Notes under the pieces: model-generated | Database searches by the model: none | Told to the model about the DNA's origin: nothing | The model's input: only the letters and a program-made list of their open reading frames with translations | Part shown: positions 34,365-45,800 of the stretch, one piece after another | Numbering within the stretch: position 1 is the first letter of the stretch | Layout: every line of letters starts with the position of its first letter | Position numbers and translations under genes: made by a program | Source: Dermacentor variabilis | Lineage: Eukaryota > Arthropoda > Arachnida > Ixodida > Ixodidae | Reading direction: 5' to 3' | Length of the DNA: 64,000 bases | NCBI RefSeq assembly: GCF_050947875.1 | Contig: NC_134570.1 | Location: 108,280,122 to 108,344,121 of the forward strand

Positions 34365-34559
34365 CCATGATTCTACAAACCATCGCAAAATGTTACACCT
34401 TTATCAGGTAAAGAAAAAGGGGTGTTTACTTGAAGAAACGTGAGGAGACGTACAGCTGGGTACTTTCTCCACCGACGTGGAGATTCTCTGTAGTCCGCAG
34501 GCTTGTATAACCCTGACCATGCGACAAAACCAATACGTTTCTGAGGATTCGTGGGCTAC

Positions 34560-34763
34560 AAGTCACGCAGTAAGCCAAACGTGAACAAGGTGAATGCTGG
34601 AGCCAACGTTTCGACAAGTGGACTTGTCTTCTTCAAGGCGACGTATGCTTTCCACAGTATATATAGGTGGGGTTCCAGCATTCACCTTGTTCACGTTTGG
34701 CTCATCGTCTTGAATTTCCATCTCCCGCATTCCCCGTCTTCTCTCTGGAAGTCACGCAGTAAG
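34560..34763. mobile_element. Small retroposed element with 15-bp target duplication
   Basis: AAGTCACGCAGTAAG occurs at 34560-34574 and again at 34749-34763, bracketing 174 bp. Inside, AGCCAAACGTGAACAAGGTG (from 34573) recurs in reverse complement, ending at 34702, so a 29-bp inverted repeat lies across the left border. The core holds GGAGCCAACGTTTCGACAAG, which I recognise as common in tick repeats. A 15-bp duplication fits LINE-driven retroposition. Confidence 0.75.
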
Positions 34764-34919
34764 AATTTACCGGCGCAAGAAGGCACTATTTCGGCGGAAC
34801 ACGACAGATATTTCGGGTGCACGTGCCACCTCAGCGACCGTACATTCCCATGGGAACGGAATACAAAAAAAAAAAAAAGTTTCAGCTACACAAAGCTTTG
34901 GGTGCACGTTATGTACAGC

Positions 34920-34982
34920 ACCCCACGGGGGCCAAATTAATCCGGAGTTTCCTGCTACGCCGTCTCTCGTAGCGTGACCGAA
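34920..34982 (+). repeat. SINE body fragment
   Basis: CCAAATTAATCCGGAGTTTC and CTACGCCGTCTCTCGTAGCG match the diverged body of the SINE at 59750-59990 in the opposite orientation. Confidence 0.5.
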
Positions 34983-35466
34983 GTAAACGGAACGAACCCG
35001 GAGGAAGTGAAACCATTCTTCTATCGAACACGCGAAGCCTGCTGATCGATACTCATGTGAAATAACTCTCTCATAACGAGCCGCACACTGGATACATCGA
35101 ACTCAGCCCATCCGCTGCCAGGTGAGCAGCCGCCTCGACCGACGCTTCAGGACACACTTCCCCGGCGAGTGTGCTGCGCTGCTATACACGGTGACGACAT
35201 TAAGTGAAGAGGGTTGGAAAAGGTTGCACGATAGCACGCATCGAGAACGCCGTTCTTGCGTAGTGACGCCGAGGAACACTTTAAGGAACATGCAAGCGAT
35301 GCTGCCTACGTGTACAGTTTTGTTCTCAATAAGTGGATTATTTTCCCGGCTTTGTTTTGTCTACTGGATATAACAAATCAGTATGGGACGAACATGTACT
35401 TCGCAGAAGTTCGTTTCAGAACGCCATACAGGCGAATTTGGAGATATCGAATGGCCCGATGTATAG

Positions 35467-35885
35467 GGTGTCCCTGCTATCATGCATCAAGATTAAAAAA
35501 AATATACATTTGCAAATGCCACGTCGCTGGACAGAACCGAGGTAATGTTGTTTGCAGTCGCTTGGAGATACTCAAGAGCATTTCCTGCATTCCGCCTAAT
35601 TACATAATTTATCTTAATTGATTAATCAACTTCTCAAACATTATAACTAGATGAAGAGTGACAACGAGAAAATTGTACAACAACGTGAAAAAAACTCCCG
35701 ATACAGCTTTCTGTTGCTCAATACGTGCTACATGAAAGTGTTTTTTCCGAGCGTGATGAAGGAAGCCCGCGAATAGACGCAAAATTGCCGCGCGACTGGC
35801 CTCTCGAGGCACTTTGCGTGTATTTGCAAGCTGCTTTCGCGCTCGTAAAAACATCTTTCGTAGCGCCTCTTTGAAGTGACTCTTT
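35467..35885. repeat. Interspersed repeat starting GGGTGTCCC
   Basis: Begins GGGTGTCCCTGCTATCATGC and contains CAAATGCCACGTCGCTGGAC, CTTGGAGATACTC and a TTAATTGATTAATCAACTTC palindrome. I recognise it as a frequent tick-genome repeat; the recognition is from memory. It has no reliable coding content and its right border is approximate. Confidence 0.4.
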
Positions 35886-36349
35886 GAAATAAAATTTACA
35901 GTAATAACCCCCGCAAACGATGCTATACGAAAGCCGGTCCGTTTATGAAAGCACTGCGTCAGGCTCAACGCGCACGCGCTTGCTTGGCTACCGACGCTGA
36001 TACCAACGGCATCGCAACGCCCCTGATGTGTACCAATGCTTTGCGGACCACACGCAGAGTGAACAACGTGCTAACAAGGAGAGAATTCGTGTATGAGATA
36101 AAAAAAGGAAAGCGGTATAGTCATTCTCACAGGATTCAGGCGGACTAAGAAGCGATTTCCTCTTTTTTACACCTTGACAGCGCTTATGCCTCTTTCAAAA
36201 GCTATATTACAATTTCCCGCATTTACGCGACACACTTCTTTTGCCACCCAACCGTACTTCACGCCGTCTCTCAAACAACCTCAGTATTCAACGCCTTCAC
36301 GGCTCTACTAAATCCTTCAACAGCTCTTTCTTGCCGGTAGCTATTGCAG

Positions 36350-38035
36350 AATGGATGGATGGAAACAACTTTATTCTGAATTCGGCAAATTTGGTGACCC
36401 GGGCTCAGGTCTCCCATGAGGGGACTTCGAGGCCTTGCCTCGTCGCCGCCTCTCGGGCTTGCTGGACAGCCCACTCTTGTGTCTTGAGGTTGGAGCTGCG
36501 CAGAGCGGCGGCCCACTTCGACGCTAGAGCCTCCGGAGCTACTGCCATTGTAGCTGATGTAACCCGACACTCCCACAACTTGTGTGACAGCGTCGCTCTA
36601 GTTTCCTGACATAATTTGCAAAGAGCAGTCGGGTATTGCGCGGGGAAAATGTGCTGCAATCGCACCCGACTGGGGAAGGTTTGTGTTTGCAATTGTCCCC
36701 AGACGACTGCCTGGCGACGTTTCAGCATGGGGTGAGGTGGGGGCAGCAACCGCCTGCCTAGCTGGTAGTGCTTGGTGATGTCATTGTACCTGACCAGGCG
36801 TTCTCGCGTGTTTTGAGCCAGCAGTTCCGAACTCGAAGAGGCTCTGCGCGGCGGGTCAGTTCTCGCGCAGAGCGGTGTGCTACCTCGTTCAAGTTAATGA
36901 GGCCCTCATCGGTGGGGGTGGCAATGTGCGCTGGAAACCATATGATGGCGGTGTTATCGAAGTGCTGTCGACCAGCTTTCCTTAGAATCTGGAGAGCGTC
37001 GGAGGAAATGCGCCCCCGCGCGTAGTTGCGAACTGCGGATTGTGAGTCGCTAAACACTACCTCGCAGAGGGGGTCGGTAAGCGCAAGCGCAATCGCTATC
37101 TCTTCTGCTGTTTCGGGGTATTCCGTTGCGACACTACACGCGTGCGTAAGCCTGGACCTAACGTCTACGACTACCGCCGTGAACCGGTGTTCTCGTGTGT
37201 ATTCTGCGGCGTCTACAAAGCGCGTAGTCCTCTTTCCACCCAAGGAGCGCAGCAGTGCCTTGGCGCGGGCCTGGCGTCGGCCCCGATTAAATTCGGGGTG
37301 CATGTTTCGAGGTATAGGGGCGACAATCAGCGTGTCGCTGAGGTCAGGTGGAATGACCTGTTTCTGACCGTGTTGGACGTGCTAGTTGAAGCCGAGTTTC
37401 TGCAGGATGTACCGGCCCGTGGCTGTCAGAGACATGCGTTCGAGTTGAGAGGTTCTTTGCGCATCCACGATTTCCTCAATCGTGTTGTATACCCCCAGCT
37501 GTAGTAGCAGACGAGCAGTGCTTGTGGACTCCGGTAGGCCAAGGGCGATCTTGTAAGTCTTGCGTATAAGGGTGTTGATTTTCTCCCTTTCAGTGACATT
37601 CCAGTTATGGAAGGCAGCCACATAAGTGATGTGACTGATTGCGAAAGAGTGTATGAGGCGCATGACACTGTCCTCCTTCATGCCCGTGTGCTTGTTTGTG
37701 ATGCGTTTGATCAGGCGGGTAGCCGCGGTAACCTTGCCTTCGATTTTGCGAATAGCTTCTATGTTTGACCCGTTGGCTGTTATATGCATGCCTAGGATGC
37801 GTATCTTCGGGACTCGGGGAATGCAGGAGCCGTCTTGCGTATAGAGGATTATGTCGTCACATTGGCGCGATTCGGCTGTAGGCTTGGGCCGGCGGCGCGA
37901 GCGGTAGACGAGCAGCTCCGATTTCAGTGGAGATAGTCGGAGACCTGTGTCTTGGAGGTAGGTTTCGACTGCAGAGAATAGTTTACCGGACCGCGTAGTA
38001 ATGGAACGTAACCCTACCAAGTTTCGAAACATACT
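36350..38035 (-). pseudogene. I-type LINE ORF2 relic, 5'-truncated
   Basis: Three consecutive minus-strand frames. 38032-37382: post-catalytic reverse-transcriptase/thumb region (LSPLKSELLVY, RILGMHITANG, SHITYVAAFHNW, YKIALGLPESTST). 37303-36758: RNase H (FVDAAEYT, ETAEEIAIALAL, VFSDSQSAVRN, IIWFPAH). 36749-36405: C-terminal zinc knuckle (C-x2-C at CKLCQE, then LSHKLWEC). The catalytic YxDD and everything before it are missing. Frames are joined by frameshifts, so it is inactive. The 3' end has AATAAA (TTTATT on plus at 36370) and an (ATCC)n tail at 36346-36361. It belongs to a different family from the LINE at 24321. Confidence 0.88.
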
Positions 38036-38049
38036 AACGAACTTTCTGA

Positions 38050-38295
38050 GTATTGATGCTTAATGGATTTGACTTATTTTTACTACATTACATATATTTT
38101 AGTGCATTAGTTATTACTCTTTGTGTTTGACATTCATTTGATGACACCTTCTTTACTCCTTATGAATCTTATTGTTATTGTTTCTTACTTCGGTCATGAC
38201 TGTTTGTACCTTTCTTTTTCTTATTTATGCTCCCCCCTTACGTAATAGCCCAACAGAGGCCTTTAAGGGTTAATAAATGATGATGATGATGACAT
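38050..38295 (+). repeat. LINE 3' end with (ATG)n tail
   Basis: GTAATAGCCCAACAGAGGCC, TTAAGGGTTAATAA and then (ATG)n to 38291 form the 3' untranslated end of a non-LTR element, probably CR1/L2-like, with the coding part missing. It abuts the 5'-truncated end of the minus-strand LINE. Confidence 0.5.
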
Positions 38296-39304
38296 GTCTG
38301 ATACAAGCATGAATACGCTCCGTTTGACGCAACCTCAGAAAGAAAATATGTGTCTGTGTTTCTAATGATGAAACCAGTCACCAGTCATGTTCTCGTACGT
38401 AACTTGTTTATGTCCATGACGTGGGGCACAACTCACGTGTATAATATAAATATCTTTTGTTTTATGCGGGGAAATTCATCGCACACGATGGATCATGCAT
38501 GCTGTCGACTCAGAACTGCATCTTCTCCCGCAGTTGCAGCGTGATTACGCCAAGGAGATCTTAGAATAATATTTTAAGGTCTCCTTGGGCTTCTACAAGT
38601 TATAGAGCACTCGTGAAACACTAAACATGTCCGCACGACACTGGAAAATCTTGTCTAGGCTGCCAGGATTCAGCGATGACAGTATGTGCAAGTAGGAGCA
38701 GATGGAAGTATTTTCAGCCCACCCTATGCAGCTCACAGGGGAAAGACGCCGCCAACAAAAGATAAAGTGGTTGCAATAAGCGCGATGGAGTATATAAAAT
38801 CTCATGGTGAGGCTCCGAAGCTACTGTTGTAAAGCATGGCGCTTGTTTCCTCTTGCTGGCATGCAGCTGTTGGCTATATACATGCTGACGACAGCGGAAA
38901 CCATGCAGGTGGTGGAAACGCGTAATCTCGCATATCTCGCAGCGATGTACATTATATGTCTTTCGTTTATTAGATGATAACTCAACTTTCGATTATTTAA
39001 TGTCTGCCGAAAGGCTTTAGAATCTCCATGTGCCGACAAACTCTTGAGACACATATTTGGGTCGACAACATCCACTGAAGTTGATCCTCTTGCAAGCACA
39101 AGTGACACGAGCCTGCCGAACTCTGGACGGAACCGTCCTTCGACACGACGAAGATCGCGACTCGGAAGGCGGGTCTGCCAACGATGACGCCGTTTTCCTT
39201 TGGCACGCGCGTGCAGTAACGCGTGGTCTTTTGTATTCCATATTTCTGGTAACGAAATTTGGTTCATACATTTATCGCTCGCTCTGCATAAAAGACAGGT
39301 TTTG

Positions 39305-39480
39305 ACTCATCGGTGGGGTTCAACGTCCCAAAGCAATATACAAGGACGATGAGGGACACTGTAGTGGAGCAACAGCGGGTCAATTATTTTCGTGACCCTT
39401 TCTTTTTTTCTTTTTCGTGCCCGCTCAAGGCAGTGGGGATCGAACCGGTAGTCTCGCGTTCTAATAAACGCGGACGGTAA
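39305..39480 (-). repeat. Diverged SINE
   Basis: GGGGTTCAACGTCCCAAAGC, GAGGGACACTGTAGTGGAG and GATCGAACCGGTAGTCTCGC keep the order body then tRNA-like B box of the SINE family here (minus strand), with an internal T-rich block. Confidence 0.5.
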
Positions 39481-39519
39481 ATCGTTAACTCGTCTTCAGC
39501 ATCGCACTTTGCTCTTGAG

Positions 39520-39555
39520 GTTAGCCACATCATGCAGAGGCATGATGTGGCTAAC
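39520..39555. repeat. Perfect 16-bp inverted repeat, 4-base loop
   Basis: GTTAGCCACATCATGC (39520-39535), loop AGAG, then its exact reverse complement (39540-39555). Confidence 0.9.
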
Positions 39556-40210
39556 AGTGCGAGAGCTCTTGCGCAAGAATGCTGGACAAAACGCGGAACA
39601 CCTATAATAGACCGAACCCACGACTTCGTTATCAAAACAGAGAGACACGGAAACTGTGCCACGACGGCAGTGTGTGTTGTAGCGATAACACGTGAAATAG
39701 CTTACGGTAAAAAAAAAAAAAAAAAGAAAATACGCGTTTCGTAGTTCCTGTACATGTGTTTCACCGAGAGCGAATCCGTGTTGTCGTTTCGAGCACCGTG
39801 TCCCAGCCGAGACGACGCCACAGAACAAAGAACCAACTATGACGCTGCGCGCACTCAAACGGCCTCCGCCGACGGATATCGACAGACGCGATTGCCATTG
39901 TTTTCAGACTGTATACTGTCCATATCCAAGCACCGCGTAGCCTTCTTCCGCAAAATAAACACTTTTCGCTCGTTTGTTTTCTGAGCCGGACGCGAAAACG
40001 AGTCGCGTTTCGGTCAGAAGCTGAGTCGTTTTAGGCGGCCAACGTTCAAGAGAAGGAAATCTACAGAGGAATAAAAAAAAAGTGGGCTGGAGTGCGACGG
40101 CAGGCATTACCGAATCCTGGCTGGAAGCTTAACACTATTGTTGAAAAGAAAGAAACGTGTGCCATCATTGCATTCTATCGGTGCTAAAATATGAGGCAGA
40201 AGCTTGGAGG

Positions 40211-41615
40211 TTAAAGGGACAGTAAAGGTTAATATTAAGTCAACGTGAACTGTTGAAATACCATCCCAGAAACCTCGAAACGCTTGTTTCATGCGAAGAA
40301 GAGACTTAATTTAAGAGAAAATGCGTTCTGAAGCGTCCGCGTACCTCTAGCGCAGTTCAAATCGCCTGCCCTCCGATCGAGGAGCGGTGACGTCATGGTC
40401 TCATAGTGAAGTTGCGCCATCGGTGAGTAAAACGGCGCCCGCAGACTGCGCTACGGCTTTTCTGCCCAAAACGCAAACGCGCGGTCAGAAACAAAGCCAA
40501 CACAGAGCCGACAGCAGCGCGAAAGCGGAACTATGGTGGCTAACGGAAGGGAAAGCGCGCGACGATAAGCTGGTTGTTCATATTATGACGCCAACTTTGA
40601 AGCTCGTTGCAATAGACGACCGACAACGACACATTGGCTCGCTATGCTGGGCTCGACTTCAGCGATTTAAGCACTGATGAACGTGACCTGCTGCTGAGGG
40701 CTCGCGCTGCCGGCGTCGTTGCGTACTACTACGACGGCAACTGTACGTCATGGCTGTACATATTCGCACATTGTAGCTTTTCCTTCGTGAAAGCCAAATG
40801 CCGCACTCTCCGCCCCGTCTTCGACCTGCAGTTGTTCTTGCTCTTCGGAGAATGCAGGCAAGACCGACGGAATAGCGCTACGGGAAAGCATTGCTTTGAA
40901 AGGCACTCCACACGACTTCAGTAAGTCGGCGTTAAACTCGTCATCCTCTGGACCGAAGTGCAGCGAGCACACTATGCGATTTTTCGGCTCTTTGCCAACG
41001 CTCTGTGGCAGTGGTACGGCACTTAACCACTTCGAACAGAGACGTTCACTCGTTCGCACACAGTGACAAGTAACGTTGGATTCGCCGCTGCAACTGCCCT
41101 TGGTCAAGTTCCGAGGACCGTTCGCACATCCCACGACATCACATGAACGTGACATTCTCGCTGCTTGTTCCAAATGCAAGTTTCGGGAGCCAGCAGAACC
41201 AGCGCAGCACGACGCGATAACGAAGCAACTGAAACTCCAAAGCGCGTGCGGCGGAGTACAGCGAAAACGAAACCTTTCGACCACCGATACTACTGAAGGG
41301 TAACGTCAAAATGTTATTTTTTCTTAGAATCAAACAGGAGTAGACAAGTAGCATTTTCTTCCGTCTTATAACCTAATGAAATTATCTTTTTAATACTAGT
41401 AGTTGAGTACTAGTGACACTAATTATGATGAGGAGCGCCTTCGTCAACGGGCTTGTACCGGAATGTCGCTGGGGGGTCTCAAATCGTGTCATGCATTTAC
41501 CTCAATTTCTCCGTTACTAAAGCTCTGTTCGCGATTATATTGACGCCTTAGACGTTCTAGAGCATTGATTTATCACTTTAACTTGACTTCATAGTAACCT
41601 TTAGTGTCCCTTTAA
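40211..41615 (-). mobile_element. Kolobok-like DNA transposon with THAP gene and TTAA target duplication
   Basis: 1397 bp (40215-41611) between TTAA at 40211-40214 and 41612-41615. The termini are inverted repeats, AGGGACAGTAAAGGTTA and TAACCTTTAGTGTCCCT, with one mismatch. It carries a THAP-domain frame on the minus strand. TTAA duplication plus a THAP protein is the combination described for the Kolobok superfamily; no transposase core is present here, so it is a deletion derivative. A sister copy is at 1-1080. Confidence 0.78.
40748..41155 (-). CDS. THAP zinc-finger protein of the Kolobok-like element
   Basis: 135 codons from ATG (41155) to stop. It encodes a THAP domain, a C2CH zinc-coordinating DNA-binding module: MSRSCDVVGC supplies C-x4-C, KWLSAVPLP is the conserved tryptophan/proline region, and IVCSLHF supplies C-x2-H. 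SAIPSVLPAF stands where THAP domains carry an AVPSIF-type box. It would bind the element's ends if expressed. The frame stops shortly after the domain, so no catalytic part follows. Whether it is expressed is unknown. It lies wholly inside the TTAA element. Confidence 0.68.
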   Translation of the reverse strand: MSRSCDVVGCANGPRNLTKGSCSGESNVTCHCVRTSERLCSKWLSAVPLPQSVGKEPKNRIVCSLHFGPEDDEFNADLLKSCGVPFKAMLSRSAIPSVLPAFSEEQEQLQVEDGAESAAFGFHEGKATMCEYVQP

Positions 41616-42620
41616 AGGGCCCCTGAAACGGTTTGGACAAATTTTGTAGACGCGTAGGGTACAGCTAAAGCTAATCATTCGCACCACAATTTGTGTGAAA
41701 CGTGTCATATTAAGAGAGCTAGGGACGATTACAAGTTACCCTCCTCCACAGTCATGCATTTTCTCTTCAACTCGTTCGCCGAGTGATCGGGGCTAATCCA
41801 AGTCTAGAGGGTGTTGGCTAAGCTCCGCCTTCACTGGCTCTGCGTCATGATGGCACGTCGTGTCGTCGACTTCCGGTTCTCTAGGAGCGAGCGCATGAAG
41901 CCTCTCCTAACTCTCCGCCAGCTGCTTGGCAGTCGACCCCAAGCGAGAGCTATCAAAGCAGCATGCGTTGCGACAAGTCTGTCGAAGCGCCAGACGTGTC
42001 TGGTATTCCGGTAACCACTGGCAAGCTGGGCATTTCGGTAGATAGCTGGAGGCATAAACTCAAGCTGACGAAGCAACTTTAGCGTAGACGTACGTGAGCG
42101 GCCTGATCGGACTGCACGGCCCAGCCACTTGTTGGCGCAGCGCTTAACCAGCCAAACAGAGCGCTAATATATTTCTCTAACCAAGTGTAAAACATTTTAA
42201 ACATTTACAAAAACAGCATGTTAACGATTACACTCCTGCGAAAAATTTACACCAGCAGCAAAGAAGAATACATTTTGTTACTGCTACTGTGTGTGGTTGA
42301 GCTCTATGCCACCAGGTGGCTGCACCGTGCAGATCACTCACGTTTGCGCTTCTGCTCATCCCGTGAAACGGCAAGGTCCTGTTCCCTCGATTGCGTTTAC
42401 CCGAACACCAAACTCGCGAAACGCTATTGTGGTAGTAATCCTCCGGTGTAAAGGGACGGCCGCAAACGCGCAAATTCTGGCGCCGATCGGATAGCGACAG
42501 TCAGATGCGCTGCAGCCACTCCGCTCGTCTGCTGCCTTGCAGAGGGACACGATGTCGCAGCTTGACGTATTGCCAGTCGCTACGTTTGCAGTCCACAACG
42601 CAACAAAGTCGAATCATAGT
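41616..42620 (-). mobile_element. Second TTAA-type element, abutting the first
   Basis: It begins AGGGCCCCTGAAACGGTTTG directly after the TTAA at 41612-41615 and contains the broken THAP domain at 42430-42617. The start resembles the ends of the element at 5211-6009. No matching right end was found up to about 43000, so the right border is a minimum. Confidence 0.5.
42430..42617 (-). pseudogene. Broken THAP domain
   Basis: Reading from ATG at 42617: MIRLCCVVDCKRSDWQY, then HRVPLQGSRRAEWLQRI, then TGA, then in the same frame LRVCGRPFTPEDYYHN. The C-x3-C pair, the RxP/EWL region and the position of the last C-x2-H-F box fit a THAP domain. The in-frame stop and the loss of the final histidine (CGRPF) show that it is dead. 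It differs in sequence from the THAP at 40748-41155. Confidence 0.55.
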
Positions 42621-42849
42621 GCTCGCGAAAAGATTGAGACCGACTCTGACCGCCGAGCTGTCGTCAAAATGGAGCACGTGGTAACACAAGCAGACGACGC
42701 TTGCTGTGTGCCAGAAGTGCTTAAGTGTAGTGAGAAATTGTTTTTGTGCATTCTCTTTCTGTTACTTTCTTTTTATAGAAACAAATTAACTAACATTCCA
42801 ACTATTACGAACATCATTTGTTCACCATAAAGGCGGAAAAATTATCGAT

Positions 42850-45800
42850 GACACGCCCTGGGCAGCCAATTGGATAGCTCACCCTAATGACGTCATATGG
42901 GTGATTCACGTCATATGGGTAGGGGCGGCTGGGAATTCCGCCGAGCAGTGTGCTGCGATCGGCAGCGATGTACATTTTAAATACCTTGTAATAAATTACA
43001 CACTTTACGCGGAGCACTTAGATGCGTCAATTAATGATCAGAAGGACCAACTCTAACGACTCAGTACGTTTGTAACAATCTTGTTCCTGCTTTAGCTCAA
43101 TCTCCATCTTTGTATTCATTGGTGCACAGTGGGGCGTTAATGACTTTGTGGAAATCAATGGCGAGATCAGACTATGTAAGCCCAATGAAAATAAGAGCAT
43201 CGATGCCAGGGTTTCGATAAGAACACGTTTCCACGCTGAGCGTCGAAATGTTTTCGCACCAAGCTGAGGCCATACACTTGTTTATATTATCGCGAGACTA
43301 AACACGACAAAGCACTTTCCTGCGACTCTATCTAGATAGTCCTCACAGAAGTCCTGTTCATTGCTTGGAGGGTTTTCGTTCTATTATATAGTGTTAGTAG
43401 ACGAGCACGCGCAGTGTGTGCGTGTTTGTGTCGTTTTGCGTAAAAAAAAATAATGTTTAGTAGTTAACGGACATACGCAAGTCCGTTCGTGAATAGCGCT
43501 TCGGCGTGTCAAATCCTTTTACCTGCCCTTCTTCGTGCTAGTTTCTTGCGAAGACACAACACTAACTAAGCCCTGGCGAACATCTTATTAGTGCCGGCGA
43601 ATATACATGCGCCTCACAATAGCAATAATAGCTTCACGTTCTGGTTGATTTACAAAAAAGAAATAAATAAAGAAAGAACGATATATTCATAAAGGCACTC
43701 AAAACGTAAGGTTACGTTTAGGTATATAGGTGATAAATTTCGCTTCAGGAAAGCTAAAAATGACAGTCCGTGAGTGGAGTCTCAGTGAGTCAAACACTGA
43801 TAGACAGAAGACAGGCTTGCTGTTCCCGCGCGTGCCCTTTGTGAGGTCATGAGATATGGACAACGTCTGCTCGGAACTATGTAGTTGATAGTCTATCAAC
43901 GAACAAGGATTACATTGTGTGCTAAAAGAACCAATGACTAGACTCAACGCGTTTCGAGAAATGTTTCTCACCAAGAACGGCCCAAACACGGCAAAAGTAC
44001 TTTGGAATTTGTGACGTCACACTAAGGGGCCGGTTCTGTAACGGTAGCGCTAAATTTAAATAGGGAAGCTGAGGCCTTAATTTTCTCCACATAACGTCTT
44101 GCAGCCAAATAAATGCATATCAATGCCTTCAAAAAATAAAAGCCACATCACCAAAATAAAGCTAATTTAGCACTACTCTTTAGCGTCATATAAAAGAAAC
44201 AAAGCCTTTGTGGTCGATCGAGGAAAGATGGGAGAAATGAAAAGTATTCAGTACAGAGTTGCCAACAAAAAATACTAGACAGTACTTCGGCGCAGTGATC
44301 GTACATATACCCCATGGATTTGTGTAATCTTCCAGCTTATAGCTTCATGCGTTCTTTTAGCTTTACTTAATATGCTTTAACTTTTTAAATTTCCAAGCAG
44401 TTATATATTTCTCAACGCGTGAAGGCAACATGTTTCTTGGCATTATCACAGCGAATTGTTGCATTTAGGCATTGTTGCGTAGCGAATGCACAGTTGCATA
44501 GTTGCATAGCGCGGCTTTGTCAAGCTGGCGATTGGTTCGGCGGCTTTCACCGCCTGCTTCCGCCATCTTGTACAAGTGATGGGAAATGAATTATTATTAT
44601 GACGCGATAGTCTCTTGCAAATTATCGATTTGCAGAATCACAAAGCCGCTTGAAGCCAGAACGGACGATGTTTACGCGCATCAGTCCACAGTACTATATC
44701 GGTCATTCCCGTGTTCACTGAACCGTCATTTACTCCTCCGCTCCCGTAGACCCTAACGTAAGAGTTCTCTGTCGTTATTTCTTCTGAAAAAAAAAAGAAA
44801 AGATATGAGCCAATACAGTTGTGACGGGGATACCTAGTGGATAGGTACCCGTGACTACCTCGCCAATACAGCACGAATTGCTAAAGAACAGATCTCCTCG
44901 TAGCATGTTGAGTGGCTGTGACGTCATTTGCATGTGCCGCGGTTTGCGCGCCCGAATGCGCAGTGAAAGCACTGCGCATTCGAACACGCCAGGGAGCCTT
45001 GAAGCTGTTGTAAAAAGAAAAGGCAACGAAAATTTTATCATGCATATTGTTTTTCAAGAAAATACTTCTCATGTCGTGCACGGCCTATTCAAGCTATCAC
45101 CCATCGCACAAGTTATACGAAAGGGAAAAAGTAAATAACGAAAGAATAAGACAAAAAAAAAACTGTGGGACCAGTAAACCAGACCAGCACACCCAAGCAC
45201 AAAGTGTTGCTCGCTTCTAAAACCGAGACTTTCAGAAGAACACGTTTTCAGTATAGGAATGGTCTTGCGGTTATATTAGTACGCTTATAATATTTATTGT
45301 GACAACTGCGTGACTACAGTGTTAGAACGCCTAAATTATTGGAAATCAATATTTTTGCTTGTTATTGATCAAGCAGAGCAGCGATATGTTTTGGGCGCAT
45401 TACATTGCTTTTTCTTTAACACGCGTTCCACAACACACGGGGTCACGAGACCGTCTTGCTAAGTCTCATTATTTCTCCACAGAAGGTGGAAGAAAAAAAA
45501 AAATTGCCATAAACCTTTTACTCACGGCGGCAAGCTCCACCTCCGATTTTTATTATTTTTTTTATGAAGCGAACGCTAGCGTTGTTGCTTTGAATCCTCG
45601 TTTTACAACTTGAAATGTGATGAATGCTTGTTTCGCTGACGTTGCCAATAAGCGTTTCGCTTTTCTCTTTCTCTGGACCATCTACTTCGACTAAGCGACT
45701 GAAGAACGTACATTTAGTGCGAGAGTTTCGCCCACGTTGATTTATTGTAAGCACATTAGAAGGCGCTTTTAGCTTGTCTGCTGTGTACAAACCTGCTAAG

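Noticed and set aside
35609..35968. 119-codon minus-strand frame
   Set aside because: It falls in an interspersed repeat starting GGGTGTCCC and has no known domain.
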